Part shown: in pieces, positions 42,967-50,153 of the stretch
Layout: the number at the start of each line of letters is the position of its first letter
Position numbering within the stretch: the stretch's first letter is position 1
Assembly (NCBI RefSeq): GCF_025403375.1
Contig: NZ_JAMPTM010000016.1
Coordinates: 1 to 50,153, forward strand
Direction of reading: 5' to 3'
Source of the DNA: Frankia gtarii
GTDB lineage: Bacteria; Actinomycetota; Actinomycetes; Frankiales; Frankiaceae
Length of the DNA stretch: 50,153 nt
Notes under the pieces: model-generated
Told to the model about the DNA's origin: nothing
Seen by the model: the letters and a program-made list of their open reading frames with translations, nothing else
Database searches by the model: none
Position numbers and translations under genes: made by a program

Positions 42967-43521
42967 ATGGCCTTCACGGTGGTCTACGACGCCAACGTGC
43001 TCTACCCGAACACCTTGCGCGACCTGTTGATCCGGATCGCACAGTCAGGTCTGGTCCATGCGAAGTGGACCAACGAGATCCTCGATGAGACGATCACCGC
43101 GATCGGCCGGAACCGGCCAGACATTCCGTCCGAGAAGCTCGAGCGCCTCCGCAGCCTCATGAACGGGGCCATCAGAGACGTCTTGGTGTCTGACTACGAG
43201 CCACTGATCGAGGGTCTCAAACTCCCCGACCTCAAAGATCGGCATGTGCTGGCCGCTGCGATCAAGGCCGGTGCGCAGGTCATCGTCACTCGGAACCTGA
43301 AGGACTTTCCTGCCGCCTGCCTGGAACCATGGGGCGTCGAAGCCAAGTCACCCGATGCGTTCGTCTTGGACCAGGTCGGCATCCGAGTGCAGACGGTTGC
43401 CGCAGCCATCCGACAGATCGCTGACTCTCGAACGAACCCTCCCGAGTCCGTCGACGACATCCTGCGGCAGCTCGAACACAACGGACTCGTCGAGTCGATC
43501 ACCGCACTCCGCGCACCATAA
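42967..43521 (+). CDS. PIN-domain RNase toxin
   Basis: A 184-residue PIN-domain protein, predicted Mg2+-dependent RNase. Acidic residues of the active site are present: Asp8 in VVYDANVLYP, Glu37 in WTNEILDE, Asp91 in DLKDRHVLAAAI and the Asp of TRNLKDFP. The C-terminal 50 residues are helical and may contact the antitoxin. ATG 42967 follows the antitoxin stop by three bases. Toxicity is inferred from domain and context. Confidence 0.85.
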   Translation: MAFTVVYDANVLYPNTLRDLLIRIAQSGLVHAKWTNEILDETITAIGRNRPDIPSEKLERLRSLMNGAIRDVLVSDYEPLIEGLKLPDLKDRHVLAAAIKAGAQVIVTRNLKDFPAACLEPWGVEAKSPDAFVLDQVGIRVQTVAAAIRQIADSRTNPPESVDDILRQLEHNGLVESITALRAP

Positions 43522-43654
43522 CCGCGTGAAGGTCGGTCAGGCGGCGGCAGAGAAGGCACCCGCACCGGACGATCCCGCGACGGTGGACCTCAGCCCGGGG
43601 TGTCCTACCGGCTGCCCCCGGGCCCTGCCTCGGCCGTCGACCGAACAGCCTGAC

Positions 43655-44101
43655 CTACAACGCGCCAAGTGCGTCACAGTGTCGCGGGCAGAAGTTCTCC
43701 ACTGAGGCGGCGATCAGAACCGTCCGCTGATCCACCGTCAGGCCCAGCGCGTTGAGCTGCATGGCAGCTTCGGTGGCTGGGACACCCGGGCTGCTGGTCG
43801 GGCGCGTGCCCTGCCAGGGACGCGCGGCGAGGGTGCCCGCCTTCATCGCCATCGTGCGCAGCGCCTCGACGAACAGGTGCGGCCCGTCGGCGTCGAGGTC
43901 CCACTCGGCGATCAGCGGATAGCCGGTGAACGTCGCCCAGCACGTCGGGTACTTCAGGGTGCTCGCCCGCAGCCGATCGAACTCCGGGTGCGCCTCGATC
44001 GCGTCGAGGATCACCGCGGCACGCTCGCCGGCAAGATGCGGGCTCGGCAGGTCGACGAGTGCCACGGCGGCCCGAGGCGGGGCTGGGTTCTCGTGGTTCA
44101 T
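43655..44101 (-). CDS. Hypothetical protein next to an XRE-type regulator
   Basis: A 148-residue protein I cannot place. Segments such as PHLAGERAAVILDAIEAHPEFDRLRASTLKYPTCWATFTGYPLIAEWDLDADG look like a folded alpha/beta domain; the end NFCPRHC holds two cysteines. Its ribosome site is excellent (AAAGGAGACC, four bases before ATG 44101), which fixes the start. It is divergent from the HTH gene at 44355, an arrangement that suggests control by that regulator. Confidence 0.65.
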   Translation of the reverse strand: MNHENPAPPRAAVALVDLPSPHLAGERAAVILDAIEAHPEFDRLRASTLKYPTCWATFTGYPLIAEWDLDADGPHLFVEALRTMAMKAGTLAARPWQGTRPTSSPGVPATEAAMQLNALGLTVDQRTVLIAASVENFCPRHCDALGAL

Positions 44102-44354
44102 AGCCGGTCTCCTTTTTGATGGGTGGGTTGAGGCTCCCCACCCGCGGCGTGTGGACACGACGAGGGCGCCGCGGGTGGGGGGCTTCGCAGGCAGGGCGAT
44201 GACCGGTCCGTGTGGGGAAGTGGCCGGGCTGTTTCCCGCCGTGCACGACCCATGACACAGCGGGTGACGTGGCGCGGGAACGGTGAGATCGTGCGCCCGG
44301 GGGGTGGGAGACGATGTCCCACCCGACACCCGCCGACGGCTGAGGGGAACCGCC

Positions 44355-45104
44355 GTGGATGCTGACGACGTCGAGGGTCTGAAACAGCAGCTCGCGGCCC
44401 GGTTCCGACAGCTTCAGGAGCGGCACGATCTGTCCGGTGTCCAACTGGAAGCACGGACCCGCTATGACCGCAAGAATGCCTCGGCGATCCGGAACAGCGG
44501 CCGGCTCCCGGCCCGGCATGTTCTCCAGGCTTATGACGACGTGTTCGGCACCGCGGGTGAGCTGACCGGGCTGGGTGATCGGATCCGCGCGGCGGACCAG
44601 GCGCTGCGCCTCGGTGAACTACGAGCCCGCGCGGAGGCTGGCGGCGGCCAGGACCAGGACGGTCCGGCCCGAGAGGCCGAGGAGGAGACGACCACGGACC
44701 GACGAGAGTTCGTCCAGGCCGGCGCGTTGACGGTCGCCGCGGGGATCGCCGCCGAGGTGTCCCGGCGGGTCGCCTCCGCCGACCCGGATCCGCTGACCCT
44801 CGACGAGCTCGACGAACGGCTCCTCGACAGCCGGCTGTCAGCGCGGGTCCGTACCCGGGTGACGGTGATGGCGGGCCTGTTCTCGTTCACCGCCGGCTGG
44901 CTCGCCTTCAACCTCGGCGACGACGCGGCCGCCCGCCGCTTCGCCTCCCTCGCCGAGCTCTACGCCCGCGACGTCGACGACCCGCTACTCAGCGGCTCGG
45001 TGGCAACGTTGAAGACGTCGATCGCCACTACACCGGCCGGCACACCGCTGCCGCGGACATCGCCGGTAAGGCCCGCGCCGGGGCGTGTCATGACGACTGT
45101 GTAA
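44355..45104 (+). CDS. XRE-type HTH regulator, C-terminus truncated by IS256 insertion
   Basis: The N-terminus (LKQQLAARFRQLQERHDLSGVQLEART) is the start of a Cro/C1-type HTH as in large actinobacterial regulators; later comes the twin-arginine-like segment DRREFVQAGALTVAAGIAAEVSRR common to that group, then the first helices of a TPR-like domain (FSFTAGWLAFNLGDDAAARRFASLAELYARD). Relatives have about 400 residues; here the frame ends at 45104 inside the left end of an IS256-type element, after some 30 residues without similarity. The start GTG 44355 has GAGGGGAA upstream. Probably a damaged gene. Confidence 0.65.
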   Translation: MDADDVEGLKQQLAARFRQLQERHDLSGVQLEARTRYDRKNASAIRNSGRLPARHVLQAYDDVFGTAGELTGLGDRIRAADQALRLGELRARAEAGGGQDQDGPAREAEEETTTDRREFVQAGALTVAAGIAAEVSRRVASADPDPLTLDELDERLLDSRLSARVRTRVTVMAGLFSFTAGWLAFNLGDDAAARRFASLAELYARDVDDPLLSGSVATLKTSIATTPAGTPLPRTSPVRPAPGRVMTTV

Positions 45105-45917
45105 GCCGGAGGTGGACCAGGATCGATCTACCTTGATCGGGCGGGTCGGAAAGGGACACCGAATGACACAGAGCACGACGCTTCGGACAAAAGACGAAGC
45201 GGCGGCAAAGAGGATCGACGACGCTTTCGCACCCGAGGCGATCGACACGTTGTTGACGGACGCGAAAGCGACCGGAACACCGATCGGCGGCGTCGACGGC
45301 CTGTTGAACCAGATGACGAAGGCCGTCCTCGAACGGGCCCTGCAGGTCGAGATGACGGACCATCTCGGCTACGAGATGGGTGATCCGGCCGGTCAGGACA
45401 CGGGAAACTCCCGGAACGGGAAGTCCACGAAGACGGTGTCGACACGGAACGGGCCGGTCGAGATCGAGGTACCACGTGACCGGAACAGCTCCTTCGAGCC
45501 GACGATCGTGGCGAAACGGGCGCGCCGCGGAACCTCGACGACACGATCGGTGTCGTTGTACTCACGGGGCATGACGACCCGCGACATCGAGGCGCACCTG
45601 CGCGAGGTCTACGGGGTCCAGGCCTCCCGGGAACTGATCTCGCATGTCACCGAGGTCGTCGTCGACGAGAGCAAGGCCTGGCAGTCCCGGCCCCTCGAAA
45701 ATCACGAAGAACCGGGGGCATTTCCCGGACCGCGACGCGGCAATGAAGCTGCTCCATCTCGGGCTCCGTAACATATCGAGTCACCGGGGCGGGGAGTCCG
45801 GAACCAGGATCCACGGGTGGAAAGTCGCACTCAACTCGCTCGCGAACCTCCTCCCCGGACGCCTACCCTTCCGATAGCATGAACGCGTAAGTTTTTCATC
45901 TCTGGCTTACACGGAAA
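45095..45917. mobile_element. IS256-family element with deleted transposase core
   Basis: Both ends carry the inverted motif GTGTAAGCC-GAG-TG (45099-45114; complement near 45899-45912). Between them lies a transposase gene lacking its middle. The total is about 820 bases where an intact copy would be about 1.3-1.4 kb. The exact ends and target duplication were not resolved. The left end falls in the HTH gene; the right end abuts a Tn3 transposase fragment. Confidence 0.75.
45163..45877 (+). pseudogene. IS256-type transposase, internal deletion and frameshift
   Basis: The N-terminal part from ATG 45163 matches the family (GLLNQMTKAVLERALQVEMTDHLGYE, TVSTRNGPVEIEVPRDRNSSFEP, YSRGMTTRDIEAHLREVYG, LISHVTEVVVDE). 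It then jumps to the family C-terminus in another frame: KITKNRGHFPDRDAAMKLLHLGLRNISSH, ending GWKVALNSLANLLPGRLPFR at 45877. The DDE catalytic region between them (about 180 residues) is gone, so it cannot move by itself but might be moved in trans. Confidence 0.88.
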
Positions 45918-45938
45918 TCGTGACAGGCTCTCGCGCAC

Positions 45939-46313
45939 ATGCTGGACTTCCGGCTGATGCCCCGGCTGAAGAACATCGGCCGCTCGCGGCTGTACCGGTC
46001 GGCGGCCGGCGAGGACAAGAACCGGCCCACCCTGGCACCGGTTCTCTCCGGCAAGACCATCGGCTGGGACCTGATCGCCCAGCAGTACGACCAGATCGTG
46101 AAGTACACCACCGCCCTGCGGCTGGGCGCCGCCGAGGCCGAGCAGGTGCTCCGCCGGTTCACCAAGGGCGGCCCCAAGCACCCGGCCTACCAGGCCATCG
46201 AGGAGCTGGGGCGGGTGGTGCGTACGGCGTTCATCTGCGACTACCTCAGTGATGAGGAGATGCGCAAGGAGATCCACGAGGGCCTGCAGGTCGTGGAGAA
46301 CTGGAACGCGGCC
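45939..46313 (+). pseudogene. Tn3-family transposase fragment
   Basis: This frame reads [72 protein letters not shown] and [15 protein letters not shown], a near-perfect C-terminal part of a Tn3 transposase. It begins beside the right end of the IS256 element and stops at GLQVVENWN, so about 850 residues upstream and the last 60-70 residues are missing. Confidence 0.88.
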
Positions 46314-46471
46314 GCAAGAGGCTCGTCGACAGCAGCAAAGCACGCACCCAGCTCGGCTGGGACCCCCGCCCCACCGAACAGACGATCACCGACACCGACA
46401 CCGACACCGACACCGCCACCGCCACCGCCACCGCCACCGCGCTCATCGTCTACAACGCACTCGGCACGTAG
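46313..46471 (+). pseudogene. C-terminal fragment of an NAD-dependent epimerase/dehydratase
   Basis: Frame change directly after the Tn3 fragment: [26 protein letters not shown] ending in [10 protein letters not shown], the usual closing segment of extended-SDR epimerases (SSKAR-ELGW-PRP-EE-I-DTA-AL). Between TITDT and ALIV a hexanucleotide repeat has expanded. It is fused to the transposase fragment without a start codon. Confidence 0.65.
46388..46441. repeat. Hexanucleotide repeat (ACCGAC)4(ACCGCC)4ACCGCG
   Basis: Nine consecutive six-base units, with a switch from GAC to GCC in the second half. It lies inside the epimerase fragment and encodes Thr-Asp then Thr-Ala dipeptides. Confidence 0.9.
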
Positions 46472-46513
46472 CCGCCGCCGTCAGCGGGACCTGAAAGCTG
46501 GAAGGAATCCGCC

Positions 46514-47593
46514 ATGCCCCTACCCTCGATTCTCGCATCCCACAGGTTCCGTGGCCTGGCTGCGGCCGGGGTCGCGGCTGCCCTCGCCGTGGCGACCCCC
46601 CAGGCGAGTTCGGCCGCCACCGGCCAGGCCGGTCCTGCCGCGCCCCAGGAGCCGAGCGCGCCCGTCGCAGCGATTCCCACCTTCGTGCACCTTCCGGCCG
46701 ACCAGGCGGCGCACCCGGGCGTCGGCGAGGAGTGGTGGTACACCGTGGGCCAAGTCGCCGCCCATGGACACAAGTTCGGCTACGAGGTGCAGCTCACCTC
46801 GAGTGGGGTCACCGAGATCGCCATCAACGACATCACGTCGGGCAGGTACTACTCGCAGCAAGTCATGAACAAGCCCGGCACCTTCAGCGCGTCGACCACC
46901 CAGCTCGACGTACGTATGCCCAACGCCACGCTGTCCGGCCCGATGAACGCCATGCACCTGACCGCGACGCTGCCCGGCGGGACGCTCGACCTCACGCTGA
47001 ACGCCAGGGGCGCCCCGATGTACGAGAACGGCACCGGGCTCATCCCCGTCCTGGGAGGCTCCAGCTACTACTACTCGCTGCCGAACTTGGAGACCTCAGG
47101 GACCGTCACCGTGGACGGCAAGGCCAGCAAGATCACCGGTAAGTCCTGGCTCGACCGCCAGTGGGGCCAGTGGGACTGGAGCCAGCTGCGCAAGTGGACC
47201 TGGATGTCCATTCAGCTGCACAACGGCGACTCGATCAGCCTCTCGGACCTCTACAGCGCGCAGGGCGAGCAGCACTGGGCCACCGTGCTGCATCCGGACG
47301 GCTCGGAGAGCGTCGTTTCCGTGAACCCGCTGGCCAAGGGTGCGACCGACTTTCAGACCAGCCCCACCACCGGTCAGCGCTACGCAGGTAAGTGGACCGT
47401 GGAGATCCCCAGCCTGGCAAAGAGGGGCAGGACCACGCTCACCGTCACCGCAACGCCCACGCTGCAGGAGATCCAGGCAGGACTGCCGTTCACTCCGGGC
47501 ATCAACGAGGCAGCGTCCACCGTGACCGGCACGGTCGACGGCACGCACGTCACCGGCCAGGCCTACGTCGAGCAGTTCGGTATCTGGAAGTAG
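46514..47593 (+). CDS. Secreted lipocalin-like protein (CrtC/AttH type)
   Basis: A 359-residue exported protein with two lipocalin-like beta barrels, as in hydroxyneurosporene synthase/AttH-like proteins. The signal peptide is clear: [20 protein letters not shown] onward, hydrophobic to ASSAATG. The family marks are [24 protein letters not shown] at the start of the first barrel and the central [26 protein letters not shown] with the family's invariant W-D-xQWG. CrtC members hydrate carotenoids, but many actinobacterial relatives are uncharacterised. ATG 46514 has GAAGGAA seven bases upstream. It is surrounded by transposon debris, so it may have arrived with it. Confidence 0.85.
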   Translation: MPLPSILASHRFRGLAAAGVAAALAVATPQASSAATGQAGPAAPQEPSAPVAAIPTFVHLPADQAAHPGVGEEWWYTVGQVAAHGHKFGYEVQLTSSGVTEIAINDITSGRYYSQQVMNKPGTFSASTTQLDVRMPNATLSGPMNAMHLTATLPGGTLDLTLNARGAPMYENGTGLIPVLGGSSYYYSLPNLETSGTVTVDGKASKITGKSWLDRQWGQWDWSQLRKWTWMSIQLHNGDSISLSDLYSAQGEQHWATVLHPDGSESVVSVNPLAKGATDFQTSPTTGQRYAGKWTVEIPSLAKRGRTTLTVTATPTLQEIQAGLPFTPGINEAASTVTGTVDGTHVTGQAYVEQFGIWK

Positions 47594-48001
47594 CGGCGGC
47601 CCGTCGGGCGAACGGTCATGGCTGAGCGTCAGGACTGAGTTCCAGGTCCGGGCGGCATCGCCAAGAGGCCGGCGATGAGCAGTGACGAGGCGGCGGCCGA
47701 CCGGCTCTCGGCGATGTGGGAACTGATCAGCCTGCACGGGGTGAAGAAGGCAAGCTCCGCTCCTTGCTGCGTCGGCTTGTCCACAGGTCACGATGTACGT
47801 CGGCGTACATGGTCGTCCGCCGACGACGCGCCCGTTGCTACAGGCGCTGCTACCCCCGGCCGGGCGGGCATGGCGCCAGACGGGACAGAGCCCAGCGAGC
47901 ATCACCCATCAGGGATGGGCGGCGGAGCTCGCTGCGTGGACCGATCGGAGAATATGCGGGTCGTGTCCGTTCCCATGCACGTCGGAGCAGGAGGCCGCGG
48001 A
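47594..48001. other. Intergenic region before the ACP gene
   Basis: About 410 bases. A short frame from ATG 47675 ([20 protein letters not shown]) looks like the N-terminus of a real protein but loses sense after some 27 codons; it may be a remnant. The inverted repeat at 47793 is listed separately. Confidence 0.45.
47793..47810. promoter_or_regulatory. Inverted repeat ATGTACG-4-CGTACAT
   Basis: Perfect 7-base arms with spacer tcgg, about 190 bases before the ACP gene. It resembles operators of TetR-type dimers; no regulator gene is adjacent. Confidence 0.5.
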
Positions 48002-48238
48002 GTGTCCACCGTCGAGGAGCGCGTAAAGAACGTGGTCGTGGAGCAGCTGAACGTCAAGCCGGAGGAGGTGACGAACAACGCGTCATTCGTCGAGGACCTG
48101 GGAGCGGACTCCCTGGACCTTGTCGAGCTGGGCGTGGCTCTGGAAGAGGAGTTCTCCATCGGTATATCCGACGAGGACGCCGAGGAGATCAACACCGTAC
48201 AGGATGCCATCGACTGGATCAACGCGCGCCGGCGGTAG
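48002..48238 (+). CDS. Acyl carrier protein
   Basis: A 78-residue acidic helical carrier. The phosphopantetheine serine is Ser37 in [11 protein letters not shown], in the normal fatty-acid ACP context, and the C-terminus closes with [15 protein letters not shown]. The GTG start is set by GGAGG 12 bases upstream; in-frame extension further upstream has no ACP similarity. It is not next to other fatty-acid or polyketide genes here, so it may be a second, stand-alone ACP; the substrate is unknown. Confidence 0.92.
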   Translation: MSTVEERVKNVVVEQLNVKPEEVTNNASFVEDLGADSLDLVELGVALEEEFSIGISDEDAEEINTVQDAIDWINARRR

Positions 48239-48516
48239 GGAACGCTGTCGGGTTGTCCACGCGATCCGCGCGCCGTGGGACGACGGCTACTCGGTCCTGA
48301 TGGAGGAGATCCTGCTGCCGCCTGCGGGCCGCGAGGGACTGTGCCGGCGCCGGCCGCGCCGGCCATCCCGCCGGTGAAGCCGACCACGGCGCCGGCCGTC
48401 GCGGACGCCCCCGAGGCGATCTGTCCCCAGTCGCGGACGATCAGCCCGCCTGCGATACCTGTCGGTGGCGCCGGGGGGCGAGGAGGATTCATACAGCCGT
48501 TGGCGCTAACGATGAT

Positions 48517-49035
48517 CTAGATCGTCTTACGCCAGGGGGCATCGGGGCCGGAGAGGGTGTCGAGGACGAGGTGGCACCAGGTGAGGGCAGCGTTGACTGC
48601 GAGATGGGCGTGGCGAGGTCGTAGCCCGGTGCGGGCGCCGGCTGGGCCATGGCCGGTGCCGTAGCGACGGTTGCGGAGTTCACCAAGGCCGACCGGGATG
48701 CCGGACACGGCGCCGAGGATCTTCTTTACGCCGTCGCTCCCATCAGGACCCGGGATTGTTGGCGAGGGACGCAGGCCGAGGGCCTGCTGGGCGTCGCGGA
48801 CAAGAGCGGGCAGGTCGGCCCTTTCGTCGACGGCGAGGCCGCGTTCGATGAGGACGACCTTGGCAGTGCTCTCGACGAGCTCCTTCGCGCTGCCGATCGC
48901 CTGGGCAGGATCGTCGACGATCGAGCGCTGGATCCGGTCGAGATGATCAGGAATCGCCGAGGCGTCTTTCAGATTGGCGAGAGAGTCGGCGGGAAGCGCG
49001 GGCCTGCGGACATGATGCGGCCCGTGTCGTTGTCA
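48517..49035 (-). pseudogene. Abortive-infection-family protein fragment
   Basis: The minus-strand frame ending at TAG 48517 reads DHLDRIQRSIVDDPAQAIGSAKELVESTAKVVLIERGL, then LPALVRDAQQALGL, GSDGVKKILGAVSGIPVGLGELRNRR, and YGTGHGPAGARTGLRPRHAHLAVNAALTWCHLVLDTL. This is the C-terminal pattern of abortive-infection proteins (RNxYGTGHG, ArLAVnaA). The frame is closed by TGA just upstream of 49036 and has no ATG, GTG or TTG before the core; a one-base shift in the ttcccgcc run near 48990 would join it to the HTH segment upstream. Hence a frameshifted remnant. Confidence 0.7.
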
Positions 49036-49165
49036 ACCATGTATCCGTCGCCGCGCAGCGACGCTTGGCGGGCGCGGCCGGCGGCGCGCAGCTCGCGTAG
49101 GTCGGGGATGTGGTTGTAGAGGGTGCCGGGGCTGACGCCGAGCAGCTCCGCGATGGATGGGGCAG
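48992..49165 (-). pseudogene. HTH segment resembling a recombinase C-terminus
   Basis: The minus-strand frame reads PSIAELLGVSPGTLYNHIPDLRELRAAGR, a helix-turn-helix like the C-terminus of serine resolvases or related recombinases, then GYMVDNDTGRIMSAGPRFP before running into the abortive-infection frame after one base shift. No catalytic domain precedes it. Either the HTH belonged to the same ancestral protein or two remnants were joined. Confidence 0.45.
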
Positions 49166-49315
49166 CCGCCCCGTGGAGGCCCGCCGGCCGGGACGGGCTC
49201 GGCGAGGACCTGACCGTTGACGGGGGAAGCCAACGCGGTCGATCATGTTATCGCGACCCGGAACGGACGAGGCCGGATGGGATCGGACACGACCGGCGCG
49301 ACGCCGATCCTCGGC

Positions 49316-50152
49316 TCAGGACTCTGGCCACGATGCCGGCCGGACGATCCCCGCCGGAAGACGGGTCCGATCGTTGCCCCGGGCGGCGTCCACCTGCTCC
49401 TGGATCAACCCCTGGGCCCTGGTGAGGTGCGCCCCGCCCAGCTCGGCGCCGGAGAGGTCCGCCACGGACAGCCGGGCGCCGGAGAGGTTCGCCCCGAACA
49501 GCAGGGCGCCGGAGAGGTTCACCCCGGCCAGCCCGGCGCGTGTGAGGTTGGCCTCGGTGAGGTCGAGGTGGTCGAGGCTGGTGGGGCCGGTGAGATCGGC
49601 GCCGGTGAGGTCGCTGCGGGGAACGCCGTCGCGGTGAGGGAGGCGGGCGAGGACCTGGACGGCGGCGCGGATGTCCGCCGCGGGACGCACCGGCGGCGCC
49701 GGGGGCTCGCCGTCGGCGGGTGCGGGTGGGCGCAGCGCGGGATCGGTGCTGCGCGTCCGGATGAAGGCGGAGAGGACTTCCATGACGGTGCGCTGGTCGG
49801 GCGGGGAGTCGGTGGCGATGCGTTCCAGCGCGTAGATCCCCCCGAGGCGGACCGTGCCGTTGTCCGAACCGAGCTGGTCCACCGCGCGGGTGAACAGCTC
49901 CCGGACGTGGGTGTTCTTGTTCGCCTCCCGCTCGCGGGCGTCCGCCGCCTCGTTCGCCCGGCGGGTTTCGGTGTTGGCCTGCCGGGTCTCATCCAAAGCG
50001 ATCAACGCGCCGGCGACAGCGACCAGGGCGGCGGCCGCGGTCAACAGTCCGCCCTGCAACGCCGCTCGGGCCTGGACCGCGCCGTCGCTGGTACCCGGAT
50101 ACATCCGCGCGGGCAGATGCCAGATCCCCACCACCGCCGCGACCGCCCCCAA
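49316..50152 (-). CDS. Membrane-anchored pentapeptide-repeat protein, 5' end possibly beyond window
   Basis: Two hydrophobic N-terminal segments (AVAAVVGIWHLPA, GGLLTAAAALVAVAGALIAL) are followed by a charged coiled coil (DETRQANTETRRANEAADAREREANKNTH). Next comes the conserved block VRELFTRAVDQLGSDNGTVRLGGIYALERIATDSP, typical of large actinobacterial pentapeptide proteins. The right-handed beta-helix follows with A(D/N)LxG steps (SDLTGADLTG, ANLTRAGLAGVNLSGALLFGANLSGARLSVADLSGAELGGAHL). The function of the group is unknown. The frame is open to the window edge, so the true start may lie outside. Confidence 0.85.
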   Translation of the reverse strand: MGAVAAVVGIWHLPARMYPGTSDGAVQARAALQGGLLTAAAALVAVAGALIALDETRQANTETRRANEAADAREREANKNTHVRELFTRAVDQLGSDNGTVRLGGIYALERIATDSPPDQRTVMEVLSAFIRTRSTDPALRPPAPADGEPPAPPVRPAADIRAAVQVLARLPHRDGVPRSDLTGADLTGPTSLDHLDLTEANLTRAGLAGVNLSGALLFGANLSGARLSVADLSGAELGGAHLTRAQGLIQEQVDAARGNDRTRLPAGIVRPASWPES

Positions 50153-50153
50153 C

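Noticed and set aside
43674-44519. 281-codon minus-strand frame around the hypothetical gene
   Set aside because: Shifted frame with Arg/Pro bias; the 148-residue frame has an excellent ribosome site.
47675-48238. 187-codon frame that includes the ACP
   Set aside because: Only the part from GTG 48002 is ACP; the upstream stretch lacks homology, and GGAGG precedes the internal GTG.
48649-49119. Plus-strand 156-codon frame
   Set aside because: It is antisense to the abortive-infection-type sequence, whose minus-strand motifs are clear.

Overview
The window is very GC-rich with dense coding, frequent GTG/TTG starts and actinobacterial gene families (MurT/GatD, a TadA-associated protein, a c-di-AMP riboswitch in front of an NlpC/P60 hydrolase, nSTAND1-WD40 proteins). 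This points to a filamentous actinomycete, most likely Frankia or a close relative. The genus is my inference; no marker gene here proves it.

Left part (1-21 kb), mostly housekeeping. A two-gene signalling unit comes first: a receiver-SpoIIE-type phosphatase overlapping a CHASE3-like histidine kinase that runs off the left edge. Then come a hemerythrin-like protein, a DUF2314-like protein, a DUF4139 (MuiA-like) protein, a decayed PhzF gene, CorA, a small coiled-coil protein, a secreted NlpC/P60 hydrolase under a c-di-AMP riboswitch, and a depolymerase-like membrane protein without its serine nucleophile. MurT/GatD (lipid II amidation) and the pair TadA-associated protein/TadA are divergently arranged. 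An IS605-type element (intact tnpA, broken tnpB) lies between tadA and a tRNA-Ser(CGA) gene. A truncated RES-like gene, an NAD(P)-binding protein and a PLP decarboxylase follow. Just ahead of the decarboxylase is a 29-codon membrane-peptide gene.

Middle part (21.5-38.3 kb), signalling and accessory. A VOC pseudogene precedes a 1003-residue TIR-nSTAND1-WD40 protein. Next are a GNAT acetyltransferase, a serine hydrolase and a small catabolic island: a FadR-type regulator, a hypothetical gene, an amidohydrolase and an NTF2-like protein. Three near-identical palindromic sites look like the regulator's operators. Next comes a two-gene unit, the most striking item here: a 1591-residue protein with a caspase-like domain that has lost both catalytic residues, an nSTAND1 NTPase and 14 WD40 blades, followed 20 bases later by a Ser/Thr kinase with a C-terminal NHL propeller. 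By architecture both STAND proteins resemble conflict or cell-death sensors; that role is inference.

Right part (38.3-50.2 kb). A truncated alcohol dehydrogenase, a GH13 trehalose synthase-like enzyme and an alpha/beta hydrolase are followed by a decayed mobile region. It starts near a tRNA-Ser 3' remnant (a likely attachment scar) and holds an excisionase-like antitoxin/PIN toxin pair, a truncated XRE-type regulator, an IS256 derivative lacking its catalytic core, Tn3 and epimerase fragments, and a recombinase/abortive-infection remnant. Intact genes among these are a lipocalin-like (CrtC/AttH) secreted protein, an acyl carrier protein and a pentapeptide-repeat membrane protein at the right edge.
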